The translations under genes were made by a program, and so were the position numbers. From Desulforhabdus amnigena (GTDB taxonomy: Bacteria > Desulfobacterota > Syntrophobacteria > Syntrophobacterales > Syntrophobacteraceae), in NCBI RefSeq assembly GCF_027925305.1, contig NZ_BSDR01000001.1, positions 3,486,001 to 3,550,000 of the forward strand: a stretch of 64,000 nt of DNA, given 5' to 3'. The notes beneath the pieces were generated by a model. That model ran no database searches. It was not told where the DNA came from and was given only the letters and a program-made list of their open reading frames with translations. Positions 17,301-25,810 of the stretch are shown here, in pieces. Every line of letters starts with the position of its first letter. Within the stretch, counting starts at the first letter, position 1.

Positions 17301-17687
17301 TTAGATCAAGCGCCCAATCCACATTCCCAGCAAAACCAGGACCATTCCCACCAGATTGTTGGCGAGAAAATTTGCCAATGTCAACCAGTGAGATGCCGCG
17401 CGCAAGAAGTTCGTGCTCTCCAGGGCAAAGGTTGAAAAAGTGGTGAGGGCTCCCAGAAAACCCGTCACAAAAAACAGGCGAGGGAGCGTCCCCATCCAGC
17501 GAGTCCGATCCGCCAGACTGAAGGCAAAGCCGATGAGAAAGCACCCGACCAGGTTCACGATAAGCGTGCCCCAGGCGAACCGGGTGCCGAAAAGCCGTGC
17601 CGCGAGCAAAGAGGTCCCATAACGGCAAGTGGCTCCGAGGCTGCCGCCAAGCATGATCAAAAGAATCTTGATGAGTTCCTGTTTCAT
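17301..17687 (-). CDS. crcB: CrcB/FluC fluoride channel
   Basis: 128 residues, the usual Fluc length, four hydrophobic segments. Family motifs: MLGGSLGATCRYGTS (TM1), GTLIVNLVGCFLIGFAF (TM2), and GFLGALTTFSTFALE (TM3 break with the Phe-box region), then a last TM ending GMWIGRLI. It forms a dual-topology dimer in the inner membrane that lets fluoride leave the cell. The ATG at 17687 lies 2 nt from the stop of the upstream GTPase gene, with AAGG overlapping that stop, indicating coupled translation. Expression is under the minus-strand fluoride riboswitch at 19.6 kb. Confidence 0.95.
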   Translation of the reverse strand: MKQELIKILLIMLGGSLGATCRYGTSLLAARLFGTRFAWGTLIVNLVGCFLIGFAFSLADRTRWMGTLPRLFFVTGFLGALTTFSTFALESTNFLRAASHWLTLANFLANNLVGMVLVLLGMWIGRLI

Positions 17688-17689
17688 TT

Positions 17690-19453
17690 CTACCTTGCTG
17701 CATCCAAAAGAGACAGATCCTGGCTCCATTGGAGAAGTTGAGACTGAATGTCGGAAATGGACTGCAGTTTCAGGTCCAGTGCACCGAGGTTTTGCTGCAC
17801 ATCGGATTCACTCCGCTGCTTCATGGCGAGCGCCTTCGCGAGTGCTCCACGAATGCCGTCCAGGGTCTGATCGATGCGCTCGGTGAGGGCTTTCTGGAAA
17901 TCGGCGGCTGTCTTTTGCAGTCGCTGGAGGAGATCGTAACGTACGCGGCCGCAGTGGCGATCGACGAGTTGTGTAATCGCCGTCTTCATGTTGTTGAGGA
18001 TCATTTTTTTGACGATGAATTGGGGAAGAGAACTCGTGACCGCGAGCTGGATGAGTTCCAGCCCCACAGGGTCGTCCTTCAGGAGAAAGTAGAAACGGCT
18101 CTTGCTGCTGAGGGGTTCTACTGCGGTGAAGGGCTTGAGGGGCAATTGAAAAATGCTGCTCGTGAGTTCCATTATGCGCTCGATCACCTCATTGGTCCTG
18201 GTAGCGAGATCCTGATGCGCATCAGCCAAAGTGGAAGCGATCAACTCCGTGATGTGAAGCCGCCACGGTTCGAAAGCCTCTCGAATTTTGTCGAAGACGA
18301 ACTGCTCCAGTTCCTCGCGCAGGCGTCCCCCTTGCTGCAGTTTGCGGGCGTATTCCTGCTCAAGAGCTTCATGAAGGATGGGAAGATTTGCTTGTTTGAA
18401 TGATCGGATTTCATCGTCCAGTATTGTCGTGATCTTTCCCATGTGCCCGCGCAGCAGATAGCTATGGTGCTCTTTGTCCCTGGTGATACCCCGTATTTCT
18501 TCTTCAAAGCGTGCAATCTTGCCGGTCAGCTCCTGAACCGGGAGCTTGACGGCCTCCTGCTCCAGCTGCAGAGCAACAGTTTCGCCGGATACGAGCCGAA
18601 GGAGATTTTGCGTGGTCGACTGCAGCAGAACCAGACCCTTCTCGTGCAACAGGAAAGATCGCAGTTGTTCTTCGAAGCCTGGGAGCAGACTTTGTTCGAG
18701 TTTGGCTGCATCGCTGCCGGTCTTGGCCTCGAGGGCACATCGTGCGGAAAGGGGATACAGCGTCACGTCCTTGCGGTTCAGGTCCATGCATAGGATCTCT
18801 CGAGTGAACTCCATGGATTCCTTACGATCCTCGTCGCACACCTGATCGATCTTGTTCACGACGAAAAAGATCTTATCTACATAATCCCGGATATCCTTGA
18901 GAAACAGGTGTTCACTTTCCGAAAGGGGCGGGTCGACGGAGATGATGAAAATCCCCGCATCAACATAAGGAAGATAACGATAGGCTACATCAGTGTTGTG
19001 GCGATAGACGGAGCCGACGCCGGGGGTGTCGATGATGCGCACTCCGCCTTGGAGATAGGGCGAAGGGTGAAAAATGGTGACCTCATGCACGTTTTTCCGG
19101 TTTTTGGGATTTCCCCGCTCGGTGATGTAGTCCGGAAGTTTGGAGAGGGGTATCTCCTCTTCACTTCCGTTTAAAAATCGAACGCGCACTTGTACCTCTG
19201 GCCCGTATTGGATGATCGTCACGACCGAAGTCAGGGGCACGATGGCTGTCGGGAGCAGATCTTCTCCCAGGAGGGCGTTGATGAAGGTGGATTTGCCTCG
19301 CTTGAACTGGCCCAGGATGACCAGATTGAAGACTTCCTCTTTCAGTTTTGCACCGACCTCGGCGAGAGCTTGCCGGTGCTCCTCATGGACCAGCGGTTTC
19401 AGGATTTCCAGAGCTGTAAGCAGGTTCTGCTTCAGACGATCATAATCGTTCAT
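17690..19453 (-). CDS. Dynamin-like GTPase, first gene of fluoride operon
   Basis: 587 residues. Dynamin-type GTPase: G1 GQFKRGKS (48-55), switch region LPTAIVPLTS (68-76), G3 DTPG (142-145), G4 NKID (200-203). The rest is helical (charged segments about 305-410 and 500-587) with a moderately hydrophobic patch near 455-480 that may act as a membrane paddle. The start at 19453 is chosen because AGGAG lies 8 nt upstream; an in-frame ATG 51 nt earlier has no RBS. It is the promoter-proximal gene of a three-gene operon with crcB and DUF190-CBS behind a fluoride riboswitch. Related bacterial dynamins act on the inner membrane. A role in membrane integrity under fluoride is inference. It resembles the GTPase half of the 873-residue protein at 6.1 kb. 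Confidence 0.9.
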   Translation of the reverse strand: MNDYDRLKQNLLTALEILKPLVHEEHRQALAEVGAKLKEEVFNLVILGQFKRGKSTFINALLGEDLLPTAIVPLTSVVTIIQYGPEVQVRVRFLNGSEEEIPLSKLPDYITERGNPKNRKNVHEVTIFHPSPYLQGGVRIIDTPGVGSVYRHNTDVAYRYLPYVDAGIFIISVDPPLSESEHLFLKDIRDYVDKIFFVVNKIDQVCDEDRKESMEFTREILCMDLNRKDVTLYPLSARCALEAKTGSDAAKLEQSLLPGFEEQLRSFLLHEKGLVLLQSTTQNLLRLVSGETVALQLEQEAVKLPVQELTGKIARFEEEIRGITRDKEHHSYLLRGHMGKITTILDDEIRSFKQANLPILHEALEQEYARKLQQGGRLREELEQFVFDKIREAFEPWRLHITELIASTLADAHQDLATRTNEVIERIMELTSSIFQLPLKPFTAVEPLSSKSRFYFLLKDDPVGLELIQLAVTSSLPQFIVKKMILNNMKTAITQLVDRHCGRVRYDLLQRLQKTAADFQKALTERIDQTLDGIRGALAKALAMKQRSESDVQQNLGALDLKLQSISDIQSQLLQWSQDLSLLDAAR

Positions 19454-19530
19454 GAGTCCATCTCCTTTTCGGGTAGGGGGAAGAGAAATCCGAATACACT
19501 TCACCTGATCTGAAAGGAATGATCACCCCC

Positions 19531-19569
19531 AAAATAAAAAACTTCTACCTCCTGTCTGGAAGTAGAAGT
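19531..19569 (-). terminator. Terminator of the minus-strand fluoride riboswitch
   Basis: Reading on the minus strand: ACTTCTACTTCC, loop AGACA, GGAGGTAGAAGT (12 pairs, one wobble), then T6. The left arm includes the aptamer pseudoknot strand, so ligand binding prevents the hairpin. Confidence 0.9.
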
Positions 19570-19620
19570 CATCAGCCCCAAAAACGGCCGGGGCGGTTGT
19601 CCGGCGGACCTCATCACCTG
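19562..19620 (-). promoter_or_regulatory. Fluoride riboswitch (crcB motif) of the GTPase-crcB-DUF190 operon
   Basis: On the minus strand: stem 1 GGTG (19618-19615) with CGCC (19606-19603), loop ATGAGGTC. The joining ACAACC follows. Stem 2 is GCCCC (19594-19590) with GGGGC (19579-19575), then TGAT. The pseudoknot is GAGGTC with GACTTC (19570-19565), one G-U. This is the best match of the three aptamers to the consensus. A promoter candidate upstream (minus strand) is TTGCTT, 17 nt, TAATTT, near 19647-19680. Confidence 0.95.
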
Positions 19621-19965
19621 TGGGATATCGTATTTAAAAGAAAAATTAACAGGAAAGACCCTGATAAGCAAGTGGTAATGAGGTCAATCGCTTGAAATCA
19701 TAGTTGATAAGGAATTTTAGTGGATTGCCTCGGGTCTTGCACTGGGCTGAGTCCATTTTTCCCTTTGAATTTGGACGCTTGATGGAAGGACATCAAAAGA
19801 GAACCTTCACATGGATACCGGGTCAGGCCTCTGTCCATTCGGCATCTGAAAAGGAATTTGATTTTTTTTGAATGCTGTTTTTTCTGGATCTCCTCCGTAT
19901 AAAATGTAGTCCCTTCGCTTTGGTCATGACGGTTCTATACATAATTACATAAGCACTTCAATACC
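19621..19965. other. Intergenic region holding the fluoride-operon promoter
   Basis: No gene. Contains the candidate minus-strand promoter for the fluoride operon near its left end. The remainder separates it from the downstream end of the FmdE-fusion gene. Confidence 0.5.
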
Positions 19966-21591
19966 CTAGCGCCCGAAGGGACACTTGGGGTAGGTGCAGG
20001 TTTTGCATTCCATGCAAAGACCGCCGTGTCCCAGCTTGGCCAGGTCGCTGCGCTCGATGGTGATTCCAGCCAGCAATCGTGGCAAAAGGAGATCGAAACT
20101 TGTGGTCTTGAAATAGAGAGCGCATGCGGGGACTCCTATCACCTGCGCCTTTCCTATGCGCGCCAGAAGGGTCATGGCGCCCGGAAGTATCGGTGCCCCG
20201 TAAAGCATGTCGGTAGCCCCAGCATCTGCAAGACCTCGGCGGGTGACATCGTCGGGGTCGACGGAGAGTCCCGCAGTGGTCACCAGGAGATCCGCACCGG
20301 CCTGGAGGAGACTTTCTATCCCGCGGCTTATGTCGTCACAGGCGTCCGGAACAATCAGGGATCGAACCACCGTGCAGCCAAAGGATTCCACTTTGGACAT
20401 GATGATGGGGATGAACTTATCCTCCACCAACCCTTCAAAGATTTCATTTCCGGTCACCAGAACGCCCACCCTGGCTTTTCGCATGGGAAGCACCCGAAAC
20501 AGAGGCCCTTTCTGAAGAATAGAGAGGGCGCGGTGGAAGTCTCCGCGAGGAAGGAAAAGGGGGATGGCCCGGGTTCCGGCCAGGGTGCATTGTTCGTCCA
20601 CCATTGTATAGCTCTTTAGACTCGCGCACATGACGCCGGAAAGCAGGTTGAACCGTTCCATGCGTTCCGTTTCGGCCACGAACAGACCGGAACGGGCGGC
20701 AGTGAATGACACTTTGCCTTCCCGGGGAGGGCCGGAAAAGGAAACGCCCTCCCCTGCCATGGCTCTTGCGAAAGCCAGCGCCGCATCGTTTTCGTGCACC
20801 CAATCGGATTCGGGCAAGTTGTCGTCCAGTACATAGACATGCCGACGTCCCATCTGCTGTAACCGGCAAAGATCTCCAATGTTGATTTGCTGGCCGTGTA
20901 GGAAAGCCGGTTTCTTGCTTTTCCCTGGAATGATCTGTGTCAAGTCATGGAGAAGCTCTTTTCCCATGGCGTCCTCCACGGCCAGGGCCTTCAGCCCTGG
21001 CGGGCCGGCATGCAATTTTTCCTGATCTCCCGTGTTCAAATAAGGACCTTCCCCCTGACAGCCACGGCAGATTCCACCGTCCTGTGCCGGATAGGCCTCT
21101 CCGCACAGGATGCAGGTAGCTATCCGCCTTCTTTCAGGTTTTCCGATGTGTTCCGCACATACCTGTATCGGCTGTATTCCCAGAATGTCTGGTCCCGCCC
21201 GCTGGATCTCTTCCAGGAGTTTGTCCTGGTCGATTTTCGCTTTGAGTTGGAACAGCCAGGTCTTTATTTCCGGCCAGGCATGGAGCTTCTGCAGGTCCAG
21301 AAACACGCGAATCCCGTTGCCCTCGTGCATATCGAACAGGCTCAGTGCATAACGGCCGAGATTGATCACTTTGAGCCGGCCATTTCCCATCGTGCATGGT
21401 GTCAGGAGTTGAATGGCGTCGGGGATGTCTTTGGGCGTTTCGGATATGGCATCAAAAAGAACGCCTTCCGGAATGTGTTTTCCGGCAAGATCCACCATGA
21501 AGCCCCCCATCGCGACTCCAGGCGCCATGTATCCATGGAAAGATTCCACCAGACGCAAAAACTCTTCATATGAATAGGAACCGATTGCCAT
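19966..21591 (-). CDS. FmdE domain-molybdopterin-binding (MoeA-like) fusion protein
   Basis: 541 residues. The N-terminal FmdE-type domain (about 1-190) begins with FHGYMAPGVAMGGFMVDLA and has a zinc-finger-like segment, CILCGEAYPAQDGGICRGC, near 160-180. The C-terminal half (about 365-515) is a MoCF/MoeA-type molybdopterin-binding domain with GVLVTGNEIFEG, DDISRGIESLLQAGADLLVTTAG and PILPGAMTLL. The protein ends in a cysteine cluster (CMECKTCTYPKCPFGR). It probably acts in molybdenum or tungsten cofactor delivery or oxidoreductase maturation. The start at ATG 21591 has AGGGA about 11 nt upstream; a TTG three codons earlier is the alternative. It is monocistronic. The precise reaction is unknown. 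Confidence 0.8.
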   Translation of the reverse strand: MAIGSYSYEEFLRLVESFHGYMAPGVAMGGFMVDLAGKHIPEGVLFDAISETPKDIPDAIQLLTPCTMGNGRLKVINLGRYALSLFDMHEGNGIRVFLDLQKLHAWPEIKTWLFQLKAKIDQDKLLEEIQRAGPDILGIQPIQVCAEHIGKPERRRIATCILCGEAYPAQDGGICRGCQGEGPYLNTGDQEKLHAGPPGLKALAVEDAMGKELLHDLTQIIPGKSKKPAFLHGQQINIGDLCRLQQMGRRHVYVLDDNLPESDWVHENDAALAFARAMAGEGVSFSGPPREGKVSFTAARSGLFVAETERMERFNLLSGVMCASLKSYTMVDEQCTLAGTRAIPLFLPRGDFHRALSILQKGPLFRVLPMRKARVGVLVTGNEIFEGLVEDKFIPIIMSKVESFGCTVVRSLIVPDACDDISRGIESLLQAGADLLVTTAGLSVDPDDVTRRGLADAGATDMLYGAPILPGAMTLLARIGKAQVIGVPACALYFKTTSFDLLLPRLLAGITIERSDLAKLGHGGLCMECKTCTYPKCPFGR

Positions 21592-21848
21592 CTTCTGCAA
21601 TTTCCCTGCGTGTCCCGTAAAAGCCTGCTCTCTTTGCCAGGTTGCTGCCTGCCCAAAGGGAAACGCGATGTAATGAAAAATGAAATGACAATTTCAATTA
21701 TGCAACTCATAGTATAAACTAAATAATTATAAATATTTATAAAGTTTTGAGTCAAGGAAAAGTTGTAAATCTGCCAGGAAAGGCGATTTGGGATAAATTG
21801 CTCAATGAAGGTCAACGCTTCAGCACTTCCAATTGGAAGGAGGTAGTC

Positions 21849-22190
21849 ATGAAAAAAGTGGAAAGATTCGTTTCGGTGATTATTCCACAGGTGGATCCAT
21901 CTGGATTGAAGCCCACTCCGATGTCAAGGTTTGGGTCTACACGGAAGGAGAGCGAAAAGTCGGACTGTTGATCGAAAAACCCGATGAGAATGGCGACAAG
22001 AGCAAGCTGGCCGGGAACCATCAAAAAAACCGGTAACGCTTCGGGACAGAATCCCCTTTATTTTGAGTTCAGAACGGACCAGGAAGGATATCATCAGATT
22101 TCGGCAAAAATCCTTCAGAAAAACCAGCCTCCCGCCCGTGCCTTTATAAAGGTTGAATATACCGCTCCTATGGCCTTTGATAAGTTTTGA
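21849..22190 (+). pseudogene. Small gene with two compensating frameshifts
   Basis: A strong RBS (GGAAGGAGG) precedes ATG 21849, but the starting frame reads a nonsense peptide. The protein-like frame is entered by a one-base shift in the A6 run at codons 2-3, giving GKIRFGDYSTGGSIWIEAHS and onward. It is left by an opposite one-base shift at the A7 run near 22023-22029, continuing as TGNASGQNPLYFEFRTDQEG to a stop at 22190. The restored product is about 112 residues, beta-rich and polar, no family recognised. Both shifts lie in A homopolymers, so sequencing error, slippage or real decay are all possible. No neighbour suggests a role. Confidence 0.6.
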
Positions 22191-22507
22191 TGCCATGATG
22201 TGAGGATGCCGCTTCTTTTGTTTTCGAGAATCGCTCAGATTCGGATGGGTTGGTGGCTCATGACTCTTTGGAAGAAAGGTTGCTGACTATTAACTCCCAT
22301 GACCGGAACGGTCACAACGAAAAATGAAAAAAGGCAAAGAGATGCAAGGCAATAGGGAAAGCGGAAAACGCTCTTGAAAAGCGATGTTATCATGAGCCAT
22401 GAGCTATGAACCTTTTTCATATAAAAGATCTGAGGGAGTTGGAGGATTCCAATATCCCTCTATTCACCACGGAGACACGGAGGGCACAGAGCATATTAAG
22501 GTATCCC
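22191..22507. other. Intergenic region with repeat fragment
   Basis: No gene supported. A piece of repeat family C lies at 22466-22500, its end overlapping the end of cysK. Confidence 0.5.
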
Positions 22508-23434
22508 TCAATCGATAAAAAGCTCTGTGCTCAGATAACGCTCACCCGTGCTGGGCAGAACGGTCACTATACGCTTTCCCTTGTTTTCCGGGCGGCGAGC
22601 TATTTCCAGGGCTGCAAAAGTTGCGGCGCCGGAAGAAATGCCACACAAAATCCCTTCCCTCCTGGCGAGATCTCTTGCCGTTTCAAATGCCTGATCGTTC
22701 GTTACCTGGATGATTTCGTCGATGATCCTGACGTTCAGGACCTCGGGAACGAATCCGGCTCCGATTCCCTGTATCTTGTGAGGGCCGGGCTGCCCGCCTG
22801 AGAGAACCGGTGAATCCCTGGGTTCCACCGCGATGACCTTAAGAGAGGGATTGCGTTTCTTCAGCACCTCCCCCGCTCCTGTGATCGTTCCCCCCGTTCC
22901 GACCCCTGCTACCAGGAAGTCCACCTTTCCATGAGTGTCCCTCCAGATTTCTTCAGCCGTCGTTCGGCGATGGATTTCCGGGTTGGCCGGGTTGGCGAAC
23001 TGATTGGGCATGTATGCGTGAGGATTTTGCGCCAGGATTTCTTTGGCTTTGTTGATTGCCCCTTTCATGCCCTCCTGGCCGGGTGTGAGAATGAGTTCCG
23101 CCCCCAAGTGCTTGAGGAGTTTGCGTCTTTCCACGCTCATGGTTTCGGGCATGGTCAGAACGAGCGGATATCCTTTGGCCGCACAGACAAAAGCGAGGGC
23201 AATCCCCGTATTCCCACTGGTAGGTTCCACGATCAGGGTTTTCGCCTCAATGAAGCCTTGGGCTTCCGCCGCCTCGATCATGGATGCTCCGATGCGGTCT
23301 TTCACGCTGCCCAGAGGATTTTTGAATTCCAGCTTGGCGAGTATCGTAGCCGGAAGGCCTTCAGTGATGCGGTTCAACCGGACCAGAGGCGTAGAGCCTA
23401 TTGTTTCGATGATGTTTGAAAATAGATCGTGCAT
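22508..23434 (-). CDS. cysK: Cysteine synthase A (O-acetylserine sulfhydrylase)
   Basis: 308 residues, full length. A PLP enzyme making cysteine from O-acetylserine and sulfide. The Schiff-base lysine is in [11 protein letters not shown] (about 39-49); the phosphate/substrate loop is PTSGNTG (about 71-77) and the PLP phosphate site is [10 protein letters not shown] (about 175-184). GISSGAA near 265 completes the active site. It is the last gene of nifU-nifS-cysE-cysK on the minus strand, 82 nt after cysE, so the locus couples sulfide assimilation, cysteine supply and Fe-S assembly. Confidence 0.95.
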   Translation of the reverse strand: MHDLFSNIIETIGSTPLVRLNRITEGLPATILAKLEFKNPLGSVKDRIGASMIEAAEAQGFIEAKTLIVEPTSGNTGIALAFVCAAKGYPLVLTMPETMSVERRKLLKHLGAELILTPGQEGMKGAINKAKEILAQNPHAYMPNQFANPANPEIHRRTTAEEIWRDTHGKVDFLVAGVGTGGTITGAGEVLKKRNPSLKVIAVEPRDSPVLSGGQPGPHKIQGIGAGFVPEVLNVRIIDEIIQVTNDQAFETARDLARREGILCGISSGAATFAALEIARRPENKGKRIVTVLPSTGERYLSTELFID

Positions 23435-23516
23435 GGTTTCCTTGCCCTTTCAAGATCCAAGCGGATGTTGCAACAAGCCGTCCGCCTGTGGCGTCCCGTT
23501 ACGGTTTTGGGGCGGT

Positions 23517-24473
23517 TCAGTCCGATTTCTCCTTGTAGATCAGCTCGGGTTTTTTCATGAAGACCTTGGTATCCGGTGGAACGGATTCCGTGATCCAGAC
23601 GTTTCCTCCGATGTGCGAGCGGGCGCCGATGACCGTATCACCACCCAATATGGTGGCGCCGGCGTAGATGATCACGTCGTCTTCAATGGTGGGATGGCGC
23701 TTTTTGTGCCGGAGCTGTTCGCCGGCATTTTTCGGGAGCGAGAGGGCTCCGAGGGTGACTCCCTGGTAAAGCCTCACTCGATCTCCAATGACCGTTGTTT
23801 CCCCAATGACGACTCCGGTTCCGTGGTCGATGAAGAAACTTTCTCCGATGTGTGCCCCCGGGTGAATATCGATCCCCGTGATGCTGTGAGCATATTCGGT
23901 CATGATGCGTGGAATCAAAGGAACCCCCGCTTCCCAAAGCTGGTGTGCGATGCGTGAAACGGTTATGGCAAACAATCCCGGATAGCTGAATATGATTTCA
24001 TCGTAGCTCCCCGCAGCCGGGTCTCCTTCATAAGCGGCCCGCACGTCTGTAGCGAGAATCGCCCGCAGCCGGGGAAGTTCACGCATGAACGTGATGGCTG
24101 TCTGCTGTCCTCTCTCCTCGCACTGCACACAGGCCAGGTTATGTCGAATGCAATCGTGTCTGAGAGCATGAGTGATCTGTTCTGAGAGGTGTTCGTAAAG
24201 TGTTGTGGCTTCCTGGCCAAAATAGTAGCTCAAGTTGAATTCGTCCACTCTGGTCCGAAGGAAGTACCCGGGATAGAGAATCCTGTTCATTCGGTGAATG
24301 ATGTCGATTACCGTTTCTCGCGAGGGGATGGGTTCAGGCCCCACATGATTGAAGCAATCGGTTCGGTTGCACGTCTCAACCAGCTGATTGACAATCTCGG
24401 GCACTTCCTTCCTGAAACTGCGAGCGGCTTCCATTTCCGCCTTGCACCGGTCTTTTCTGGATGTTTCGTCCAT
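23517..24473 (-). CDS. cysE: Serine O-acetyltransferase
   Basis: 318 residues, of the longer epsilon-type (EpsC-like) with an extended N-terminal helical region. It acetylates serine from acetyl-CoA to give O-acetylserine for CysK. The left-handed beta-helix (about 195-300) shows hexapeptide repeats, with the active-site region ITGIDIHPGAHIGESFFIDHG and, later, GATILGGDTVIGARSHIGGNVWI. It lies between nifS and cysK in the same direction, and is probably in the cysteine synthase complex with CysK. The RBS before the ATG is weak; 155 nt separate it from nifS. Confidence 0.93.
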   Translation of the reverse strand: MDETSRKDRCKAEMEAARSFRKEVPEIVNQLVETCNRTDCFNHVGPEPIPSRETVIDIIHRMNRILYPGYFLRTRVDEFNLSYYFGQEATTLYEHLSEQITHALRHDCIRHNLACVQCEERGQQTAITFMRELPRLRAILATDVRAAYEGDPAAGSYDEIIFSYPGLFAITVSRIAHQLWEAGVPLIPRIMTEYAHSITGIDIHPGAHIGESFFIDHGTGVVIGETTVIGDRVRLYQGVTLGALSLPKNAGEQLRHKKRHPTIEDDVIIYAGATILGGDTVIGARSHIGGNVWITESVPPDTKVFMKKPELIYKEKSD

Positions 24474-24628
24474 TTTCTATATCATCCCTTCATGCCTTCC
24501 CGGTTGTGTTCCCCTTGTGCGTGCCGACCAGGTGACCCTGCGGCAGGATTTCCGTCGTAGGGTCAGCAAAAAACGGAACGCTGCCCACCGGGAGGGAACC
24601 ACGTTATTCTCGAACCTTCGTTGCAGGA

Positions 24629-25810
24629 TTAATAGGTTGAGCAAATTCGGTCTCCTACCTTCCAGTAAGGGGACATGCCCCGCAGGGTTTCAATGATGGA
24701 TGGAAGTTTTTCGATCACGAAGTCAATCTCTTCTTCCGTATTGTAGATGCTCAGACTGAACCGGATGGATCCGTGAGCCATCGTAAAAGGAACCCCCATG
24801 GCGCGGAGCACGTGGGAAGGCTGCAGAGATCCCGATGTGCATGCCGATCCGGAGGAAGCGCAGATGGAAAATTCATCCAGCATCAACAGGATGCCCTCCC
24901 CTTCCACAAATTCAAAACTGATGTTCGTGGTATTGGGGAGACGATTGACTCGATCACCGTTGACGCGGCTGTTGGGAATGCGGGCGAGAAGCTCGTTTTC
25001 CAGCTTGTCTCGAAGCGCTTTGACTTTCGTGTTTTCCAATTCCATATTTTGAGCCGCAAGTTCGCAGGCTTTGCCCAACGCGATGATGCTCGGGGTGTTT
25101 TCCGTGCCACCCCGCCTGTTTTTTTCCTGGTGCCCTCCAATGAGGAAGGGAGAGAATTTTGTCCCCTTGCGGACATAAAGCACACCGATCCCCTTGGGCG
25201 CGTGGAGCTTGTGTCCGGAAATGGAGAGCATGTTCACGGCGCTCTTGCTCATGTCGATGGGGATCTTGCCTACCGCCTGCACTGCATCGGTATGGAAAAG
25301 GATGCCGCGAGAGCGAGCCATTTGAGCGGCGGCTTCTATGGGAAAAATCACTCCCGTTTCATTGTTTGCCCACATGAGGCTCACTATGGCGGTATCCGGT
25401 GTGAGACTTTTTTCGTACTGATCCATATCGATCCGCCCTTCCCCATCCACGGGAAGCTCGGTCACGCGATACCCCTGGTCGGTCAGATGAGCACAGAGGG
25501 CTTTGATGGCCGGGTGCTCCACCCTGCTGGTCACGATATGGCGCTTTTCCGGTTGGGAAATGAGCGCTGAACGGATGGCCGCATTGTCGCTTTCCGTGCC
25601 GCAACTGGTGAAGATGATTTCACCTGGAACGGCGCCAATGAGTGCAGCCACCTGTTCCCGCGCTTCACGAAGCTTTCGCCCCACCTGCCCGCCGAAACTA
25701 TGCATGCTGGAGGGATTTCCATAAAGATCGTGGAAGTAAGGCAGCATGGCTTCCAGAACTTCGGGGGCAACTTGTGTCGTGGCATTGTTGTCCAGATAAA
25801 TGGTTTTCAC
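24629..25810 (-). CDS. nifS: Cysteine desulfurase NifS
   Basis: 393 residues. A PLP enzyme that removes sulfur from cysteine as a persulfide for Fe-S assembly. The N-terminus reads YLDNNATTQVAPEV; the PLP lysine is in SISGHKLHAPKG (about 200-211); the catalytic cysteine loop is SSGSACTSGSLQPSHVL (about 322-338). It starts with GTG overlapping the nifU stop by 4 nt (GTGA), with GAGGAGG as RBS inside nifU, so translation is coupled. NifS type rather than SufS. Confidence 0.95.
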   Translation of the reverse strand: MKTIYLDNNATTQVAPEVLEAMLPYFHDLYGNPSSMHSFGGQVGRKLREAREQVAALIGAVPGEIIFTSCGTESDNAAIRSALISQPEKRHIVTSRVEHPAIKALCAHLTDQGYRVTELPVDGEGRIDMDQYEKSLTPDTAIVSLMWANNETGVIFPIEAAAQMARSRGILFHTDAVQAVGKIPIDMSKSAVNMLSISGHKLHAPKGIGVLYVRKGTKFSPFLIGGHQEKNRRGGTENTPSIIALGKACELAAQNMELENTKVKALRDKLENELLARIPNSRVNGDRVNRLPNTTNISFEFVEGEGILLMLDEFSICASSGSACTSGSLQPSHVLRAMGVPFTMAHGSIRFSLSIYNTEEEIDFVIEKLPSIIETLRGMSPYWKVGDRICSTY

